In this document: in pieces, positions 17,617-25,421 of the stretch
Layout of the letters: each line of letters starts with the position of its first letter
Position numbering within the stretch: the stretch's first letter is position 1
DNA from: Aquimarina amphilecti
GTDB taxonomy: Bacteria > Bacteroidota > Bacteroidia > Flavobacteriales > Flavobacteriaceae
Length of the DNA stretch: 64,000 bases
NCBI RefSeq assembly: GCF_900109375.1
Contig: NZ_FOAB01000013.1
Coordinates: 1-64,000, forward strand
Direction: 5' to 3'
Translations under genes and position numbers: made by a program
The notes under the pieces: model-generated
What the model was told of the DNA's origin: nothing
Seen by the model: only the letters and a program-made list of their open reading frames with translations
The model's database searches: none

Positions 17617-17779
17617 AACGTTTAATATATGTGTCGTAGCTGTGGCAAATGTTACCAAACTGGCGACGTTTTCCGCGCATTGGTTGCTATTTTTTTTGTT
17701 TTGCAAGCATTGCGCCTTCATAAATATACAAAGACCTTTCGATCTATCACTAAACAGCTATGATCAAATATATCGTGTT
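17617..17779. repeat. attC-like site 12 (class B)
   Basis: Nearly identical to site 2 over its whole length (arms AACGTTTAATATATGTGTCG and CTATGATCAAATATATCGTGTT; same AAAGACCTTTCGATCTATCA block). Confidence 0.85.
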
Positions 17780-17790
17780 ATGCATTGTTT

Positions 17791-18264
17791 TTAAACTCCA
17801 TTTACTAATAAATTTGAGTATTTTTCAGTGTCAACATTAATAGTGATTTTCCAATAGCATGAGCCTCCGTCATATACTTCGTAAAACTCATTTTTCCAAT
17901 GTTCCATTTTTTGATCTTCTAAAGTTGGTATTGCTAAAACGTCACAAGATACGTTTAAGAGTATTATTCGGTTATCATTCTTATCAATGTATGGTATATA
18001 TTGTTTAAATAGATTGTTATTTATGTTTTCAAGAATTGGTTTCTTTATAAAATCAATTTTTTTATCAGCAATAGCTTTTATCAAGACTTTATTTACGATT
18101 TCTAGATCATATTTTTTTGGATTCCAAACAAGGTAACCGTATTCAGATTTTAACCGTTTATTATATTCAGAATTCAAAAGTATAGTTGATTTTTCATTAT
18201 TTAATTCTCCACAAGAAAATAAAATGGAGAAAATGAAGATTATAAGATTGAATTTCGAGTTCAT
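17791..18264 (-). CDS. Lipoprotein of cassette 12, unknown function
   Basis: 157 residues with a lipoprotein signal (NSKFNLIIFIFSILFSC). The mature part is mixed alpha/beta, with a KYDLEIVNKVLIKAI helix, a DKNDNRIILLNVSCDV strand and a C-terminal GGSCYWKITINVDTEKY strand. Not recognised. Single gene of the cassette GTTATGCATT (17777) to AATGCATAAC (18281); the ATG lies 17 bases inside the edge. Confidence 0.68.
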   Translation of the reverse strand: MNSKFNLIIFIFSILFSCGELNNEKSTILLNSEYNKRLKSEYGYLVWNPKKYDLEIVNKVLIKAIADKKIDFIKKPILENINNNLFKQYIPYIDKNDNRIILLNVSCDVLAIPTLEDQKMEHWKNEFYEVYDGGSCYWKITINVDTEKYSNLLVNGV

Positions 18265-18278
18265 ATTTGATAATGCAT

Positions 18279-18464
18279 AACGTCTCGGCTATGGTTAGTG
18301 CGGGAATTAAAAGTACTGAACTTTCGATTAAGCACTTAGCCAAAACTTTTTATTTTGTTTTATCTTTTTTGTTCTAAAGCCAAATCAAAAGATTTGGCGG
18401 ACTTAGTTTAAAGCTCTAAACTTTGGATTAAGCACCAAAACCCGTATTAATTATAGCCATTGTT
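18279..18464. repeat. attC-like site 13 (class A, nearest the recombinase)
   Basis: Arms AACGTCTCGGCTATGGTTAG and, inverted, CGTATTAATTATAGCCATTGTT. Interior as in sites 6 and 8, with the GCCAAATC/GATTTGGC hairpin at about 18380-18399. Confidence 0.83.
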
Positions 18465-18477
18465 GGCGTGTCGTTTT

Positions 18478-19218
18478 TTATTTTACATGCTGTCCAAAGT
18501 ATTCATCAACTATTTTTATATTAAACTTATCTTCACCTCTCCAATATTCAACAAAAGCCCAATCGTGCCTTCCAGTTGTTGGTCTATCATAACTTTTAGG
18601 TTCCAAAATTTCACAACATCCAAGAATTTCCATTATGGTATGTCGTTCGTTTTTGCTTCCTTTCATTACATCTTTTAGTCTATCTCTTAACTTTCCAGGA
18701 TACTCTCCGTTTTCTGAATCATTTATTGATTTTAAAATGTCTTTAAAAGTCTGAATATCTAATTCCGTAGGTTCAGAAACATTTTCTTTTTCGAATAGCT
18801 TTAAATCAAGATAGTTGTATAATAAGTCTGAATGTCTAACGCCACTCCATTTAATGCGCTCGAAATTTAGAACATTTAGGTCCTCATTTTCGTATTTAAA
18901 AATTTCGGGACGATAAAACTCTCTTTTACCTTCAAGTATAAGTTTGGCATTAAAATAACTTGCAAGAGCAGAACGCCAATCGAGTCGTTTATTACTCAAA
19001 CTTGATAAAAATCCATTAGTTATCTTCTCTTTTTCAATTTTGTTTAACAAACTTTTTAAATTGGATTTAACCTCCTTCATTGAGAGTGAAATTGGGTCAA
19101 ACATTAATCCTTTAGATTTGGCATATTCAAAGTCTACAGGGTCAGTTTCATATTCACGTTTCCAACCTTGAGAACTCCAATATGTTTTAAATAAAATTGA
19201 TTTTGCTTTTTTATCCAT
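18478..19218 (-). CDS. Hypothetical protein of cassette 13 (first in array)
   Basis: About 246 residues from the ATG at 19218; a GTG at 19236 would lie in the cassette edge. No signal peptide or membrane segment. Helical and charged, with a conserved-looking C-terminus (MEILGCCEILEPKSYDRP, then TGRHDWAFVEYWRGEDK). I do not recognise the family. In an integron the cassette next to attI is the most recent insertion; here that would be this gene, bounded by GTTGGCGTG (18462) and CACGCCAAC (19242). Confidence 0.68.
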   Translation of the reverse strand: MDKKAKSILFKTYWSSQGWKREYETDPVDFEYAKSKGLMFDPISLSMKEVKSNLKSLLNKIEKEKITNGFLSSLSNKRLDWRSALASYFNAKLILEGKREFYRPEIFKYENEDLNVLNFERIKWSGVRHSDLLYNYLDLKLFEKENVSEPTELDIQTFKDILKSINDSENGEYPGKLRDRLKDVMKGSKNERHTIMEILGCCEILEPKSYDRPTTGRHDWAFVEYWRGEDKFNIKIVDEYFGQHVK

Positions 19219-19239
19219 TACTTTTTTCAAATGCACGCC

Positions 19240-19282
19240 AACAATGTTATAACAGCTATTGCTGTTATATCTCTTTTATCAC
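19240..19282. other. Putative attI-like primary recombination site
   Basis: Between the first cassette edge (CACGCCAAC) and the recombinase stop are 40 bases holding AATGTTATAACAGC and an 8-bp inverted repeat ATAACAGC-TATT-GCTGTTAT (19249-19268). On the minus strand the junction reads CATTGTTGGCGTG, the same as the end of attC-like site 13 next to the same cassette (18458-18470). The position marks the point where the array meets the recombinase gene. Function inferred from position and junction identity. Confidence 0.55.
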
Positions 19283-20416
19283 CTACAAATCTAGAGGATT
19301 TTTAATCATTCTAAAAGTATTTGTAGCAACGTGAGTATAAATTTCGGTTGTTTTACTAGAACTATGCCCCAATAATGATTGTATGTAACGTAGGTCGGTC
19401 CCGTTCTCTAGTAAATGCGTAGCAAAACTATGCCTTAACGTATGTGGGGTGATCCTCTTTGTTATTTTAGATTTTTTAGCGGCCTTTTCTATAATTGCTT
19501 TTACACTACTTGCACTGTATGGATTCCCTTTTGGCCCTTCAAATAGATAATGTTTAGGTTGGTATTTTTTGAAATAACTCCTTAAATCTTTTAATACATT
19601 GGTAGATAATAATGTATATCTGTCTTTGTTACCTTTTGCGTGGACAACCCTGATTACCATTCGTTTGCTATCGATATCTGATATTTTTAAATTGAGTAAC
19701 TCAGCTCTTCGTAATCCGGCAGAATATAAAAGGCTAACTATACATTTGTGTTTTAGGTTATTGGTATTATTGATGATCAATAAGATTTCTTCTTTACATA
19801 ATACAACAGGAAGTTTTTGCTGTTTTCTAGGTCGTTCTATGGCATAAAACCTATTTGGCATGTTAAGAACAATCTCGTAATAAAACTTTATGCTATTAAT
19901 GACGAGATTGATATAGGAATTTGATTTTTTCTCGGTTATTAATTTTCTAAGATACCTTCTTATTTCTAACTCACCAATGCTTAAAAGTTCAATATTTTTG
20001 TAATAATTGATAAAAGCTTCAAAAGCATTCACATAAGATCTTACCGTATTTTGAGAATAACGCTTTAATAATAGTTTTTGTAAATATTCTTCAGGACAAA
20101 CTCTATAGGTTTTTGTTAACTTTCTGTTCTTAAGTGGTTGAAGATTAGCTATTGGGTTAAAACGGTTAATAACCTTATCGCTATAAAAATAATTGCAGTT
20201 GAGCCAAGCCACACCTCTAAACTTCTCAAAAATTAGATCTATGTTTTTTTGATTATTAATGATATAAGGCATTTTAAAATGGTTACTCCACTTAGGATTA
20301 GGTAACTCTTTGATTAAAGCCTGAATAACTTTATCAGGATAGAACTGCAAACCAATCATTTTTTGTTGATCAATCATTAAGTGTTTCAAGGTTATATTTT
20401 TACTAATATGTTTCAT
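19283..20416 (-). CDS. Tyrosine recombinase of the cassette array (Xer/IntI-like without the IntI insertion)
   Basis: 377 residues from the ATG at 20416. An N-terminal arm (about 1-85), a SAM-like core-binding domain (about 95-190) and a catalytic domain follow in order. Catalytic residues are visible: Arg in SAGLRRAELL, Lys in AKGNKDRYTLL, HTLRHSF (HxxR), LGHSSS (His) and nucleophile Tyr in TEIYTHV. The C-terminus ends NPLDL, as IntI ends with SPLD. The stretch from the catalytic Lys region to HxxR is only about 64 residues, so the extra segment that marks IntI is missing. It lies at the array's head in the same orientation as the cassettes. Role inferred: cassette insertion and excision. 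Confidence 0.85.
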   Translation of the reverse strand: MKHISKNITLKHLMIDQQKMIGLQFYPDKVIQALIKELPNPKWSNHFKMPYIINNQKNIDLIFEKFRGVAWLNCNYFYSDKVINRFNPIANLQPLKNRKLTKTYRVCPEEYLQKLLLKRYSQNTVRSYVNAFEAFINYYKNIELLSIGELEIRRYLRKLITEKKSNSYINLVINSIKFYYEIVLNMPNRFYAIERPRKQQKLPVVLCKEEILLIINNTNNLKHKCIVSLLYSAGLRRAELLNLKISDIDSKRMVIRVVHAKGNKDRYTLLSTNVLKDLRSYFKKYQPKHYLFEGPKGNPYSASSVKAIIEKAAKKSKITKRITPHTLRHSFATHLLENGTDLRYIQSLLGHSSSKTTEIYTHVATNTFRMIKNPLDL

Positions 20417-20460
20417 TTGTTCCAAAGATGTATTGTTTTATAATCAATCACAATATAAGA

Positions 20461-20497
20461 CATCGAATTAAACGTTTAATAAACGTTTAATTCGATG
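20461..20497. promoter_or_regulatory. 17-bp perfect palindrome between recombinase and zinc-ribbon gene
   Basis: CATCGAATTAAACGTTT (20461-20477), three bases, then its exact inverse AAACGTTTAATTCGATG (20481-20497). Inside lie two direct copies of AAACGTTTAAT at 20470-20480 and 20481-20491, 11 bp apart (one helical turn). It sits in the 130-bp divergent region, a typical place for a shared operator. The AACGTTTAAT core also begins all class B attC-like sites, so recombinase binding is another possibility. Confidence 0.7.
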
Positions 20498-20546
20498 GAT
20501 AGGTAACATTTATGGGTTTGAAGACACTATCTTACAAAGATGTGTT

Positions 20547-20924
20547 ATGGAACGACAGTGTACTTATTGTAAAGAACAAATTGAAGGAAGGGTAGGGAAA
20601 AAATTCTGTTCTTCTTATTGCAGGTCTGCTTTTTATTATCAGAAAAATAAGGAGAAAGAATATTCTTTGTTTAGAAAAATAGATAAACAATTAAAAAAGA
20701 ATCGAAAAGTACTAAAAGGATATAATAAAGCAGGTTTAGTAACTATTCGTAAAGAAAAGCTTTTAAAAGAAGGTTTTAATCCTAAGTATTTTACTCATTA
20801 TTGGAAAAATAATAAAGGACAAGTATACTTATTCTGCTATGAATATGGTTTTTTGAATATTACAGAGAAGCAAAAAGAAAAATACATTTTGATCCAGTGG
20901 CAGTCTTACATGAATAAATCTTAA
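20547..20924 (+). CDS. Small zinc-ribbon protein divergent from the recombinase
   Basis: 125 residues. The N-terminus has CTYCKEQIEGRVGKKFCSSYC, a CxxC...CxxxC zinc ribbon of the DUF2116 type. A basic helix (KNRKVLKGYNKAGLVTIRK) and a C-terminal half with aromatic residues follow. It could be a DNA-binding protein. It is transcribed away from the recombinase across the 17-bp palindrome, so the two may share regulation and it may be a partner or regulator, but related proteins may also occur alone. It lies outside the cassette array. Confidence 0.7.
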   Translation: MERQCTYCKEQIEGRVGKKFCSSYCRSAFYYQKNKEKEYSLFRKIDKQLKKNRKVLKGYNKAGLVTIRKEKLLKEGFNPKYFTHYWKNNKGQVYLFCYEYGFLNITEKQKEKYILIQWQSYMNKS

Positions 20925-20926
20925 TA

Positions 20927-21032
20927 GCGTCAGGGATAGGAATGACATCCTTTTTTTAGTAAAATATCATTAGGATATAGAATAGAGGTTTTACTAAAAA
21001 AAGATATAATGGATAGCCCGCTCGGACGCCCA
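20927..21032. ncRNA. Structured intergenic element (nested inverted repeats), possible RNA motif or terminator
   Basis: The outer stem pairs GCGTC (20927-20931) with GACGC (21025-21029). A small GGAT/ATCC stem lies at about 20933-20950, and a perfect 15-bp inner stem pairs CTTTTTTTAGTAAAA (20950-20964) with TTTTACTAAAAAAAG (20989-21003). It lies between two convergent genes, so it may serve as a bidirectional terminator. The short conserved-looking GGATAGCCCGCTCGGACGCC block also resembles repeated intergenic elements of flavobacteria; identity as a named RNA (for example Flavo-1) is not established here. Confidence 0.5.
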
Positions 21033-21087
21033 AATCTGACTACGCTATAACCAAGTGAACAATATAATCACCGAAGTATTTATTGAT

Positions 21088-23190
21088 CTAGCTTATGTAA
21101 TTCCAAATGTTTTTATGTTTAGCTAGTTGTTGATAGGTAAACAATAATATCTTATTTTTTTCTAGAGATAAAGAGGGATCTTCTTTTAGAATTTTCATAG
21201 CATAATATCTTGCAGTCTTTAGTATATCATTATCTCTTACGATATCTGCTATTTTAAGGTTAAGAACTCCACTTTGTTGAGTGCCCATGATATCTCCTGG
21301 ACCTCTTAGTTTTAGATCCACTTCTGCAATATCAAAACCATCATTGGTGCGCACCATCGTTTCTAACCTTGTTTTACTATCAGAGGATAGTTTAAAACTG
21401 GTCATTAGAATACAAAAACTTTGTTCTGCGCCACGACCTACGCGTCCACGCAATTGATGCAATTGAGATAATCCAAAACGTTCTGCACTTTCTATAATCA
21501 TCACACTAGCATTAGGTACATTAACTCCAACCTCTATGACTGTAGTAGCAACCATAATATTGGTTTCTCCTTTTACAAAACGTTCCATTTCATAATCTTT
21601 GTCCGCTGGTTTCATTTTTCCATGTACAATAGATATTTGATAATCTGGAGTAGGGAAGGAGCGTGCAATACTTTCATACCCATCCATTAAATCCTTATAA
21701 TCCAAAGCTTCTGATTCCTGAATTAATGGATATACCACATATACTTGTCTCCCTTTTTGGATCTCATCAGCAATAAATTTAAAAACCTTTAAACGGTTAC
21801 TATCATAGCGATGTACAGTTTTAATGGATTTTCTTCCTGGTGGTAATTCATCAATAACAGAAATATCTAGATCTCCATATAAACTCATAGCTAATGTTCT
21901 GGGAATAGGTGTAGCAGTCATTACCAAAATATGAGGAGGATAGGTGTTTTTATGCCAGAGTTTAGAGCGTTGCGCTACCCCAAAACGATGTTGCTCATCT
22001 ATGATAGCTAGACCTAAATTTTTAAACTTTACTTTATCTTCTAATACGGCATGGGTACCAATAAGGATATGTAATGTACCGTCTTCTAATTCTTGATGGA
22101 TTTCTCTGCGTTCTTTTGCTTTAGAACTTCCCATCAATAATCTTACATTAATATTCAGATCTTTGGTTAGTTCTACTATTCCTTGATAATGTTGATTGGC
22201 TAAAATAGCAGTAGGAGCCATTAAACATGCCTGAAAATCATTGTCTATCGCTAATAGTGTAGTCATTAATGCTACAATTGTTTTTCCGGAGCCAACATCA
22301 CCTTGTAATAAGCGATTCATCTGTGCGCTACTACCAATATCTTTTCGAATTTCTTTAATCACCCTTTTCTGAGCATTGGTTAGTTCAAAAGGGAGATGAT
22401 TATTATAGAAATTAGTAAAATGATCACCAACCTCTGTAAAAGGAAATCCTTTGATTTTTTGTTTGCGAATTAGCTTTTTGGTAATCAATTGTAATTGTAT
22501 GTAAAATAATTCTTCGAATTTTAATCGGTATTGTGCCTTAGCCAATAATTCTTGATTCTTAGGAAAGTGAATGTTAAGTATTGCTTCACTTTTATGAATC
22601 AGTTTTAGTTCAGACCGTATTTCTTCAGAAAGTGTATCATAAAATCGTGCTTTGGTATCCAGAAATAATTGCTGCATCATCTTACTTAATACGCGATTTG
22701 TAATGCCTCTATTGGATAGTTTTTCTGTAGAAGGATATACAGGTTGCATCATTACCTTCAGGTTTTTTTCGTGTTCAGAAAGTAATTCCATTTCGGGATG
22801 TGGCATACTAAAACCGTTGTAGTATTTAGTTTTACCAAAAATTACATAAGGTATATTAAGCTTTATATTTTCTTTGATCCATTTATGTCCTCTAAACCAT
22901 ACGAGTTCCATTTCTCCTGTATCGTCAATAAATTTGGCAACCAATCGTTTTCCGCGTTTTTGTTCTACCATTTTGATATGAACAATTTTACCAACCATTT
23001 GCACTTCTGCAGAAGTACGTTGTAATTCATTAATCTTGTAATAATTGGTTTTGTCAATATATCTGTTGGGAAATAAGTTTACTAAATCCTGATAGGTATG
23101 CACACCTAATTCTGTTCGCAATAAATCTGCCCTAGATGGTCCGACACCTTTTAGATAATCGATAGGAGTTTGTAAGATATTAGGATTCAT
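21088..23190 (-). CDS. recG: ATP-dependent DNA helicase RecG
   Basis: About 700 residues from the ATG at 23190. The N-terminal wedge (OB) domain is followed by an SF2 motor: Walker A LLQGDVGSGKTIVA, DEQH in LAIIDEQHRFG, MTATPIPRTLA, and the C-terminal QLRGRVGRG arginine-finger region. RecG remodels stalled replication forks and branched recombination intermediates. The longer frame to 23241 adds residues unlike the family. Complete length and motifs. It is ordinary core genome and marks the edge of the variable region. Confidence 0.95.
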   Translation of the reverse strand: MNPNILQTPIDYLKGVGPSRADLLRTELGVHTYQDLVNLFPNRYIDKTNYYKINELQRTSAEVQMVGKIVHIKMVEQKRGKRLVAKFIDDTGEMELVWFRGHKWIKENIKLNIPYVIFGKTKYYNGFSMPHPEMELLSEHEKNLKVMMQPVYPSTEKLSNRGITNRVLSKMMQQLFLDTKARFYDTLSEEIRSELKLIHKSEAILNIHFPKNQELLAKAQYRLKFEELFYIQLQLITKKLIRKQKIKGFPFTEVGDHFTNFYNNHLPFELTNAQKRVIKEIRKDIGSSAQMNRLLQGDVGSGKTIVALMTTLLAIDNDFQACLMAPTAILANQHYQGIVELTKDLNINVRLLMGSSKAKERREIHQELEDGTLHILIGTHAVLEDKVKFKNLGLAIIDEQHRFGVAQRSKLWHKNTYPPHILVMTATPIPRTLAMSLYGDLDISVIDELPPGRKSIKTVHRYDSNRLKVFKFIADEIQKGRQVYVVYPLIQESEALDYKDLMDGYESIARSFPTPDYQISIVHGKMKPADKDYEMERFVKGETNIMVATTVIEVGVNVPNASVMIIESAERFGLSQLHQLRGRVGRGAEQSFCILMTSFKLSSDSKTRLETMVRTNDGFDIAEVDLKLRGPGDIMGTQQSGVLNLKIADIVRDNDILKTARYYAMKILKEDPSLSLEKNKILLFTYQQLAKHKNIWNYIS

Positions 23191-23233
23191 TATAGCGAAG
23201 ATACTATTAATCACAAAAATCTTCAACGTAAAA

Positions 23234-23270
23234 TTTGCCACATAACGATACTAAAATCGTTATTTTGGCA
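23234..23270 (+). promoter_or_regulatory. Candidate Bacteroidota-type promoter of the aminopeptidase gene
   Basis: TTTGCC at 23234 and TATTTTGG at about 23261-23268 fit the -33 TTTG / -7 TAnnTTTG pattern with suitable spacing. An 8-bp inverted repeat ATAACGAT/ATCGTTAT (23242-23249, 23256-23263) lies between them and could bind a regulator. Confidence 0.4.
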
Positions 23271-23292
23271 GAACGTTTGATTATTGAATGAT

Positions 23293-25413
23293 ATGCGATT
23301 TATTTTATTTCTAATTATAGGCTTTGTTTCTTTTGGAATCAATGCACAACAAGCAGATACCGGTTTATTAATAAATAATAAAAAGGAATACCCTTCTGTA
23401 GATTTTTTAACAGGGAATATAAATGTATTCCTAGATGCAAATTATAAAAAAGTAGAAGGAAGAGTAACTTATACTTTTAAGGTAATGCAACCAACAAAAT
23501 CCATTTTTATTGATGCACAGAAAATGCAAATTATGAATGTTTTATTGGATGGAAAAAAAGTAGCGATAACTTATGATAATAAAAAAATAGAAATCACTTC
23601 CGATTTTAAACCAGGTTCTGAACAAACATTAGAAATACAGTATATAGCTGTTCCCCAAAAAGCACTTTACTTTCTTAAAGACTATCAAGGAAACGATCAA
23701 GTCTGGACCCAAGGACAAGGAAAATATACATCTAACTGGTTACCAAGTTTTGATGATATGAATGAGAAAGTGATATTTGATTTAACGATTAATTATGATA
23801 TAGACTATGAGGTAATAGCTAATGGTAAATTGGTTAATAAACAGGTGATAAATGATTCTATCCAGCAATGGGAGTATGATATGAAACAGCCTATGAGCAG
23901 TTATTTGTTAGCATTGGCCATAGGGAAATATGAGAAAGTTGTAGAAACCTCAGAAAGTGGTATTCCTTTAGAGATGTATTATTATCTGGAGGATAAAGAT
24001 AAGTTCGAGTCTACCTATAAGCATAGTAAAAAAATGTTTGATTTTCTGGAAAAAGAGATTGGTTATGCCTTTCCTTGGCAAAATTATAAACAAATCCCTG
24101 TTAAAGATTTTTTATATGCAGGAATGGAAAATACGGGAACAACTATTTTTTCTGATGCTTTTGTAGTTGATAATATTGGTTTTAATGATCGTAATTATAT
24201 TAATGTCAATGCTCATGAATTAGCACATCAATGGTTTGGTGATTTGGTGACAGAATCAGAAGGGAAACATCACTGGCTCCAAGAAGGTTTTGCTACTTAT
24301 TTTGCCCTATTGGCGGAAAGAGAGATTTTTGGAGAAGAGTATTTTCAGTATAAACTATATGAAAGTGCAGAACAACTTACAGAACAAGCAAAAGCTGATG
24401 ATGCTACGGCTTTATTAAATCCTAAAGCAAGCTCTCTAACATTTTATCAACGTGGTGCTTGGGCATTACACGCACTTAAAAATACTATCGGGGATGCTCA
24501 TTTTAAAGTAACAATCCACAATTATTTAGAGAAGTATAAATTTGGCAATGTAACTACATCTGATTTTATTAATATTGCTGAAGAAATTAGTGGTGAGGAT
24601 TTATCTGATTATCAAAAAATATGGTTAGAGGCTATAGCGTTTCCTTCTCAGGAAGCATTAGATATATTAACTACTTCTACCTTTATCAAAAAATACTTAA
24701 GTCTAGCAGCAGAACGCACGCAGCCTATAGCGGGAAAATGGGGGACATTAGCTACAGCATTAGATTTCCCTATCAATGAATATTTAGGTCAGGAAGTAAT
24801 CTATCAGTTAGAAGGAGATACATCGCAAGAGGCAATGGCTTTATATACAAAAGCTTTTGAAACGAATAATATTTTTGTGAGACAAGCGATTGCAAATACG
24901 ATGAGTACTATTCCAAGTGGTTTAAAAAAACAATATGAATCCCTGCTAGATGATCAATCATATGCAACTATAGAACCTGCATTATATCATTTATGGGCTA
25001 ATTTCCCATCAGAACGAAGTAGGTATTTAGAGCAAACCAAAGATGTTATAGGTTTTCATGATAAAAATGTAAGAATTTTATGGCTAGTCTTGGCACTAAG
25101 TACTAAGGAATATCAAAGTGAAAAGCATCAAGAGTTTTATAAAGAATTATCAGGATATTCATCTTCAATACATCACTTTAGTACTCGTGAGAATGCATTT
25201 ACATATCTGGAAAGCCTTCAGGCATTTTCTGATCAATCTCTTGTGGATTTAGTGGATGGAGCAGTACATTATAATTGGAGATTTAGAAACTTTTGTCGGA
25301 AAATTTTAGATAACCTTTTGAAGAATCCAAAGTTTCAAAAGAAATATGTAGATTTAAAGAATAATTTGCCAAAGAGGCAACAAGATTTTTTAGAAAAGAA
25401 ATTAACCCCATAA
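23293..25413 (+). CDS. M1 family metallo-aminopeptidase, exported
   Basis: About 706 residues from the ATG at 23293; the TTG at 23284 is a poorer start. The signal peptide RFILFLIIGFVSFGINAQ points to export to the periplasm or surface. M1 hallmarks are present: the exopeptidase motif AGMENTGTTIF (about residue 276) and the zinc site NVNAHELAHQWFGDLV with the second ligand E in LQEGFATYF 18 residues later. The C-terminal half is helical, HEAT-like. It removes N-terminal residues from peptides. It starts divergently from recG and is followed nine bases later by the patatin genes, so co-transcription is likely. Confidence 0.92.
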   Translation: MRFILFLIIGFVSFGINAQQADTGLLINNKKEYPSVDFLTGNINVFLDANYKKVEGRVTYTFKVMQPTKSIFIDAQKMQIMNVLLDGKKVAITYDNKKIEITSDFKPGSEQTLEIQYIAVPQKALYFLKDYQGNDQVWTQGQGKYTSNWLPSFDDMNEKVIFDLTINYDIDYEVIANGKLVNKQVINDSIQQWEYDMKQPMSSYLLALAIGKYEKVVETSESGIPLEMYYYLEDKDKFESTYKHSKKMFDFLEKEIGYAFPWQNYKQIPVKDFLYAGMENTGTTIFSDAFVVDNIGFNDRNYINVNAHELAHQWFGDLVTESEGKHHWLQEGFATYFALLAEREIFGEEYFQYKLYESAEQLTEQAKADDATALLNPKASSLTFYQRGAWALHALKNTIGDAHFKVTIHNYLEKYKFGNVTTSDFINIAEEISGEDLSDYQKIWLEAIAFPSQEALDILTTSTFIKKYLSLAAERTQPIAGKWGTLATALDFPINEYLGQEVIYQLEGDTSQEAMALYTKAFETNNIFVRQAIANTMSTIPSGLKKQYESLLDDQSYATIEPALYHLWANFPSERSRYLEQTKDVIGFHDKNVRILWLVLALSTKEYQSEKHQEFYKELSGYSSSIHHFSTRENAFTYLESLQAFSDQSLVDLVDGAVHYNWRFRNFCRKILDNLLKNPKFQKKYVDLKNNLPKRQQDFLEKKLTP

Positions 25414-25421
25414 ATTAGCAT

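Larger units (their letters stand above)
86..19282 (-). mobile_element. Integron-like gene-cassette array (13 attC-like sites, 13 complete cassettes)
   Basis: Imperfect palindromes starting AACG and ending TGTT recur at 86-272, 814-976, 1362-1526, 2118-2177, 3359-3548, 4200-4384, 5221-5384, 5896-6081, 6589-6647, 15802-15964, 16685-16846, 17617-17779 and 18279-18464. Each interval between sites starts with GTT plus a private sequence and ends with the reverse complement of that sequence plus AAC, for example GTTATCAAAT at 270-279 and ATTTGATAAC at 807-816. In integrons this arises because the cassette start completes its own attC in the circular form. Genes are on the minus strand, each followed on that strand by its attC-like site, and the array starts beside the recombinase at 19283-20416. 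The array continues past the left window edge. The site sequences and pairings are seen directly; mobility is inferred. Confidence 0.82.

Noticed and set aside
17608..17721. Longer N-terminus of the cassette 11 lipoprotein starting at 17721
   Set aside because: It would precede the lipoprotein signal and is encoded by attC-like site 12.
86..18464. Regularly recurring palindromes as a CRISPR array
   Set aside because: The intervals are 0.4-9 kb and hold genes, the repeats are 59-190 nt and of three classes, and no cas gene is present.
19283..20416. Recombinase as the housekeeping XerC or XerD
   Set aside because: It sits at the array head next to the first cassette edge and has a long N-terminal arm, unlike about 300-residue XerC/D. 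A phylogeny could still overturn this.
19283..20416. Recombinase as a prophage or ICE integrase
   Set aside because: No phage, conjugation or replication genes and no tRNA attachment site are visible around it.
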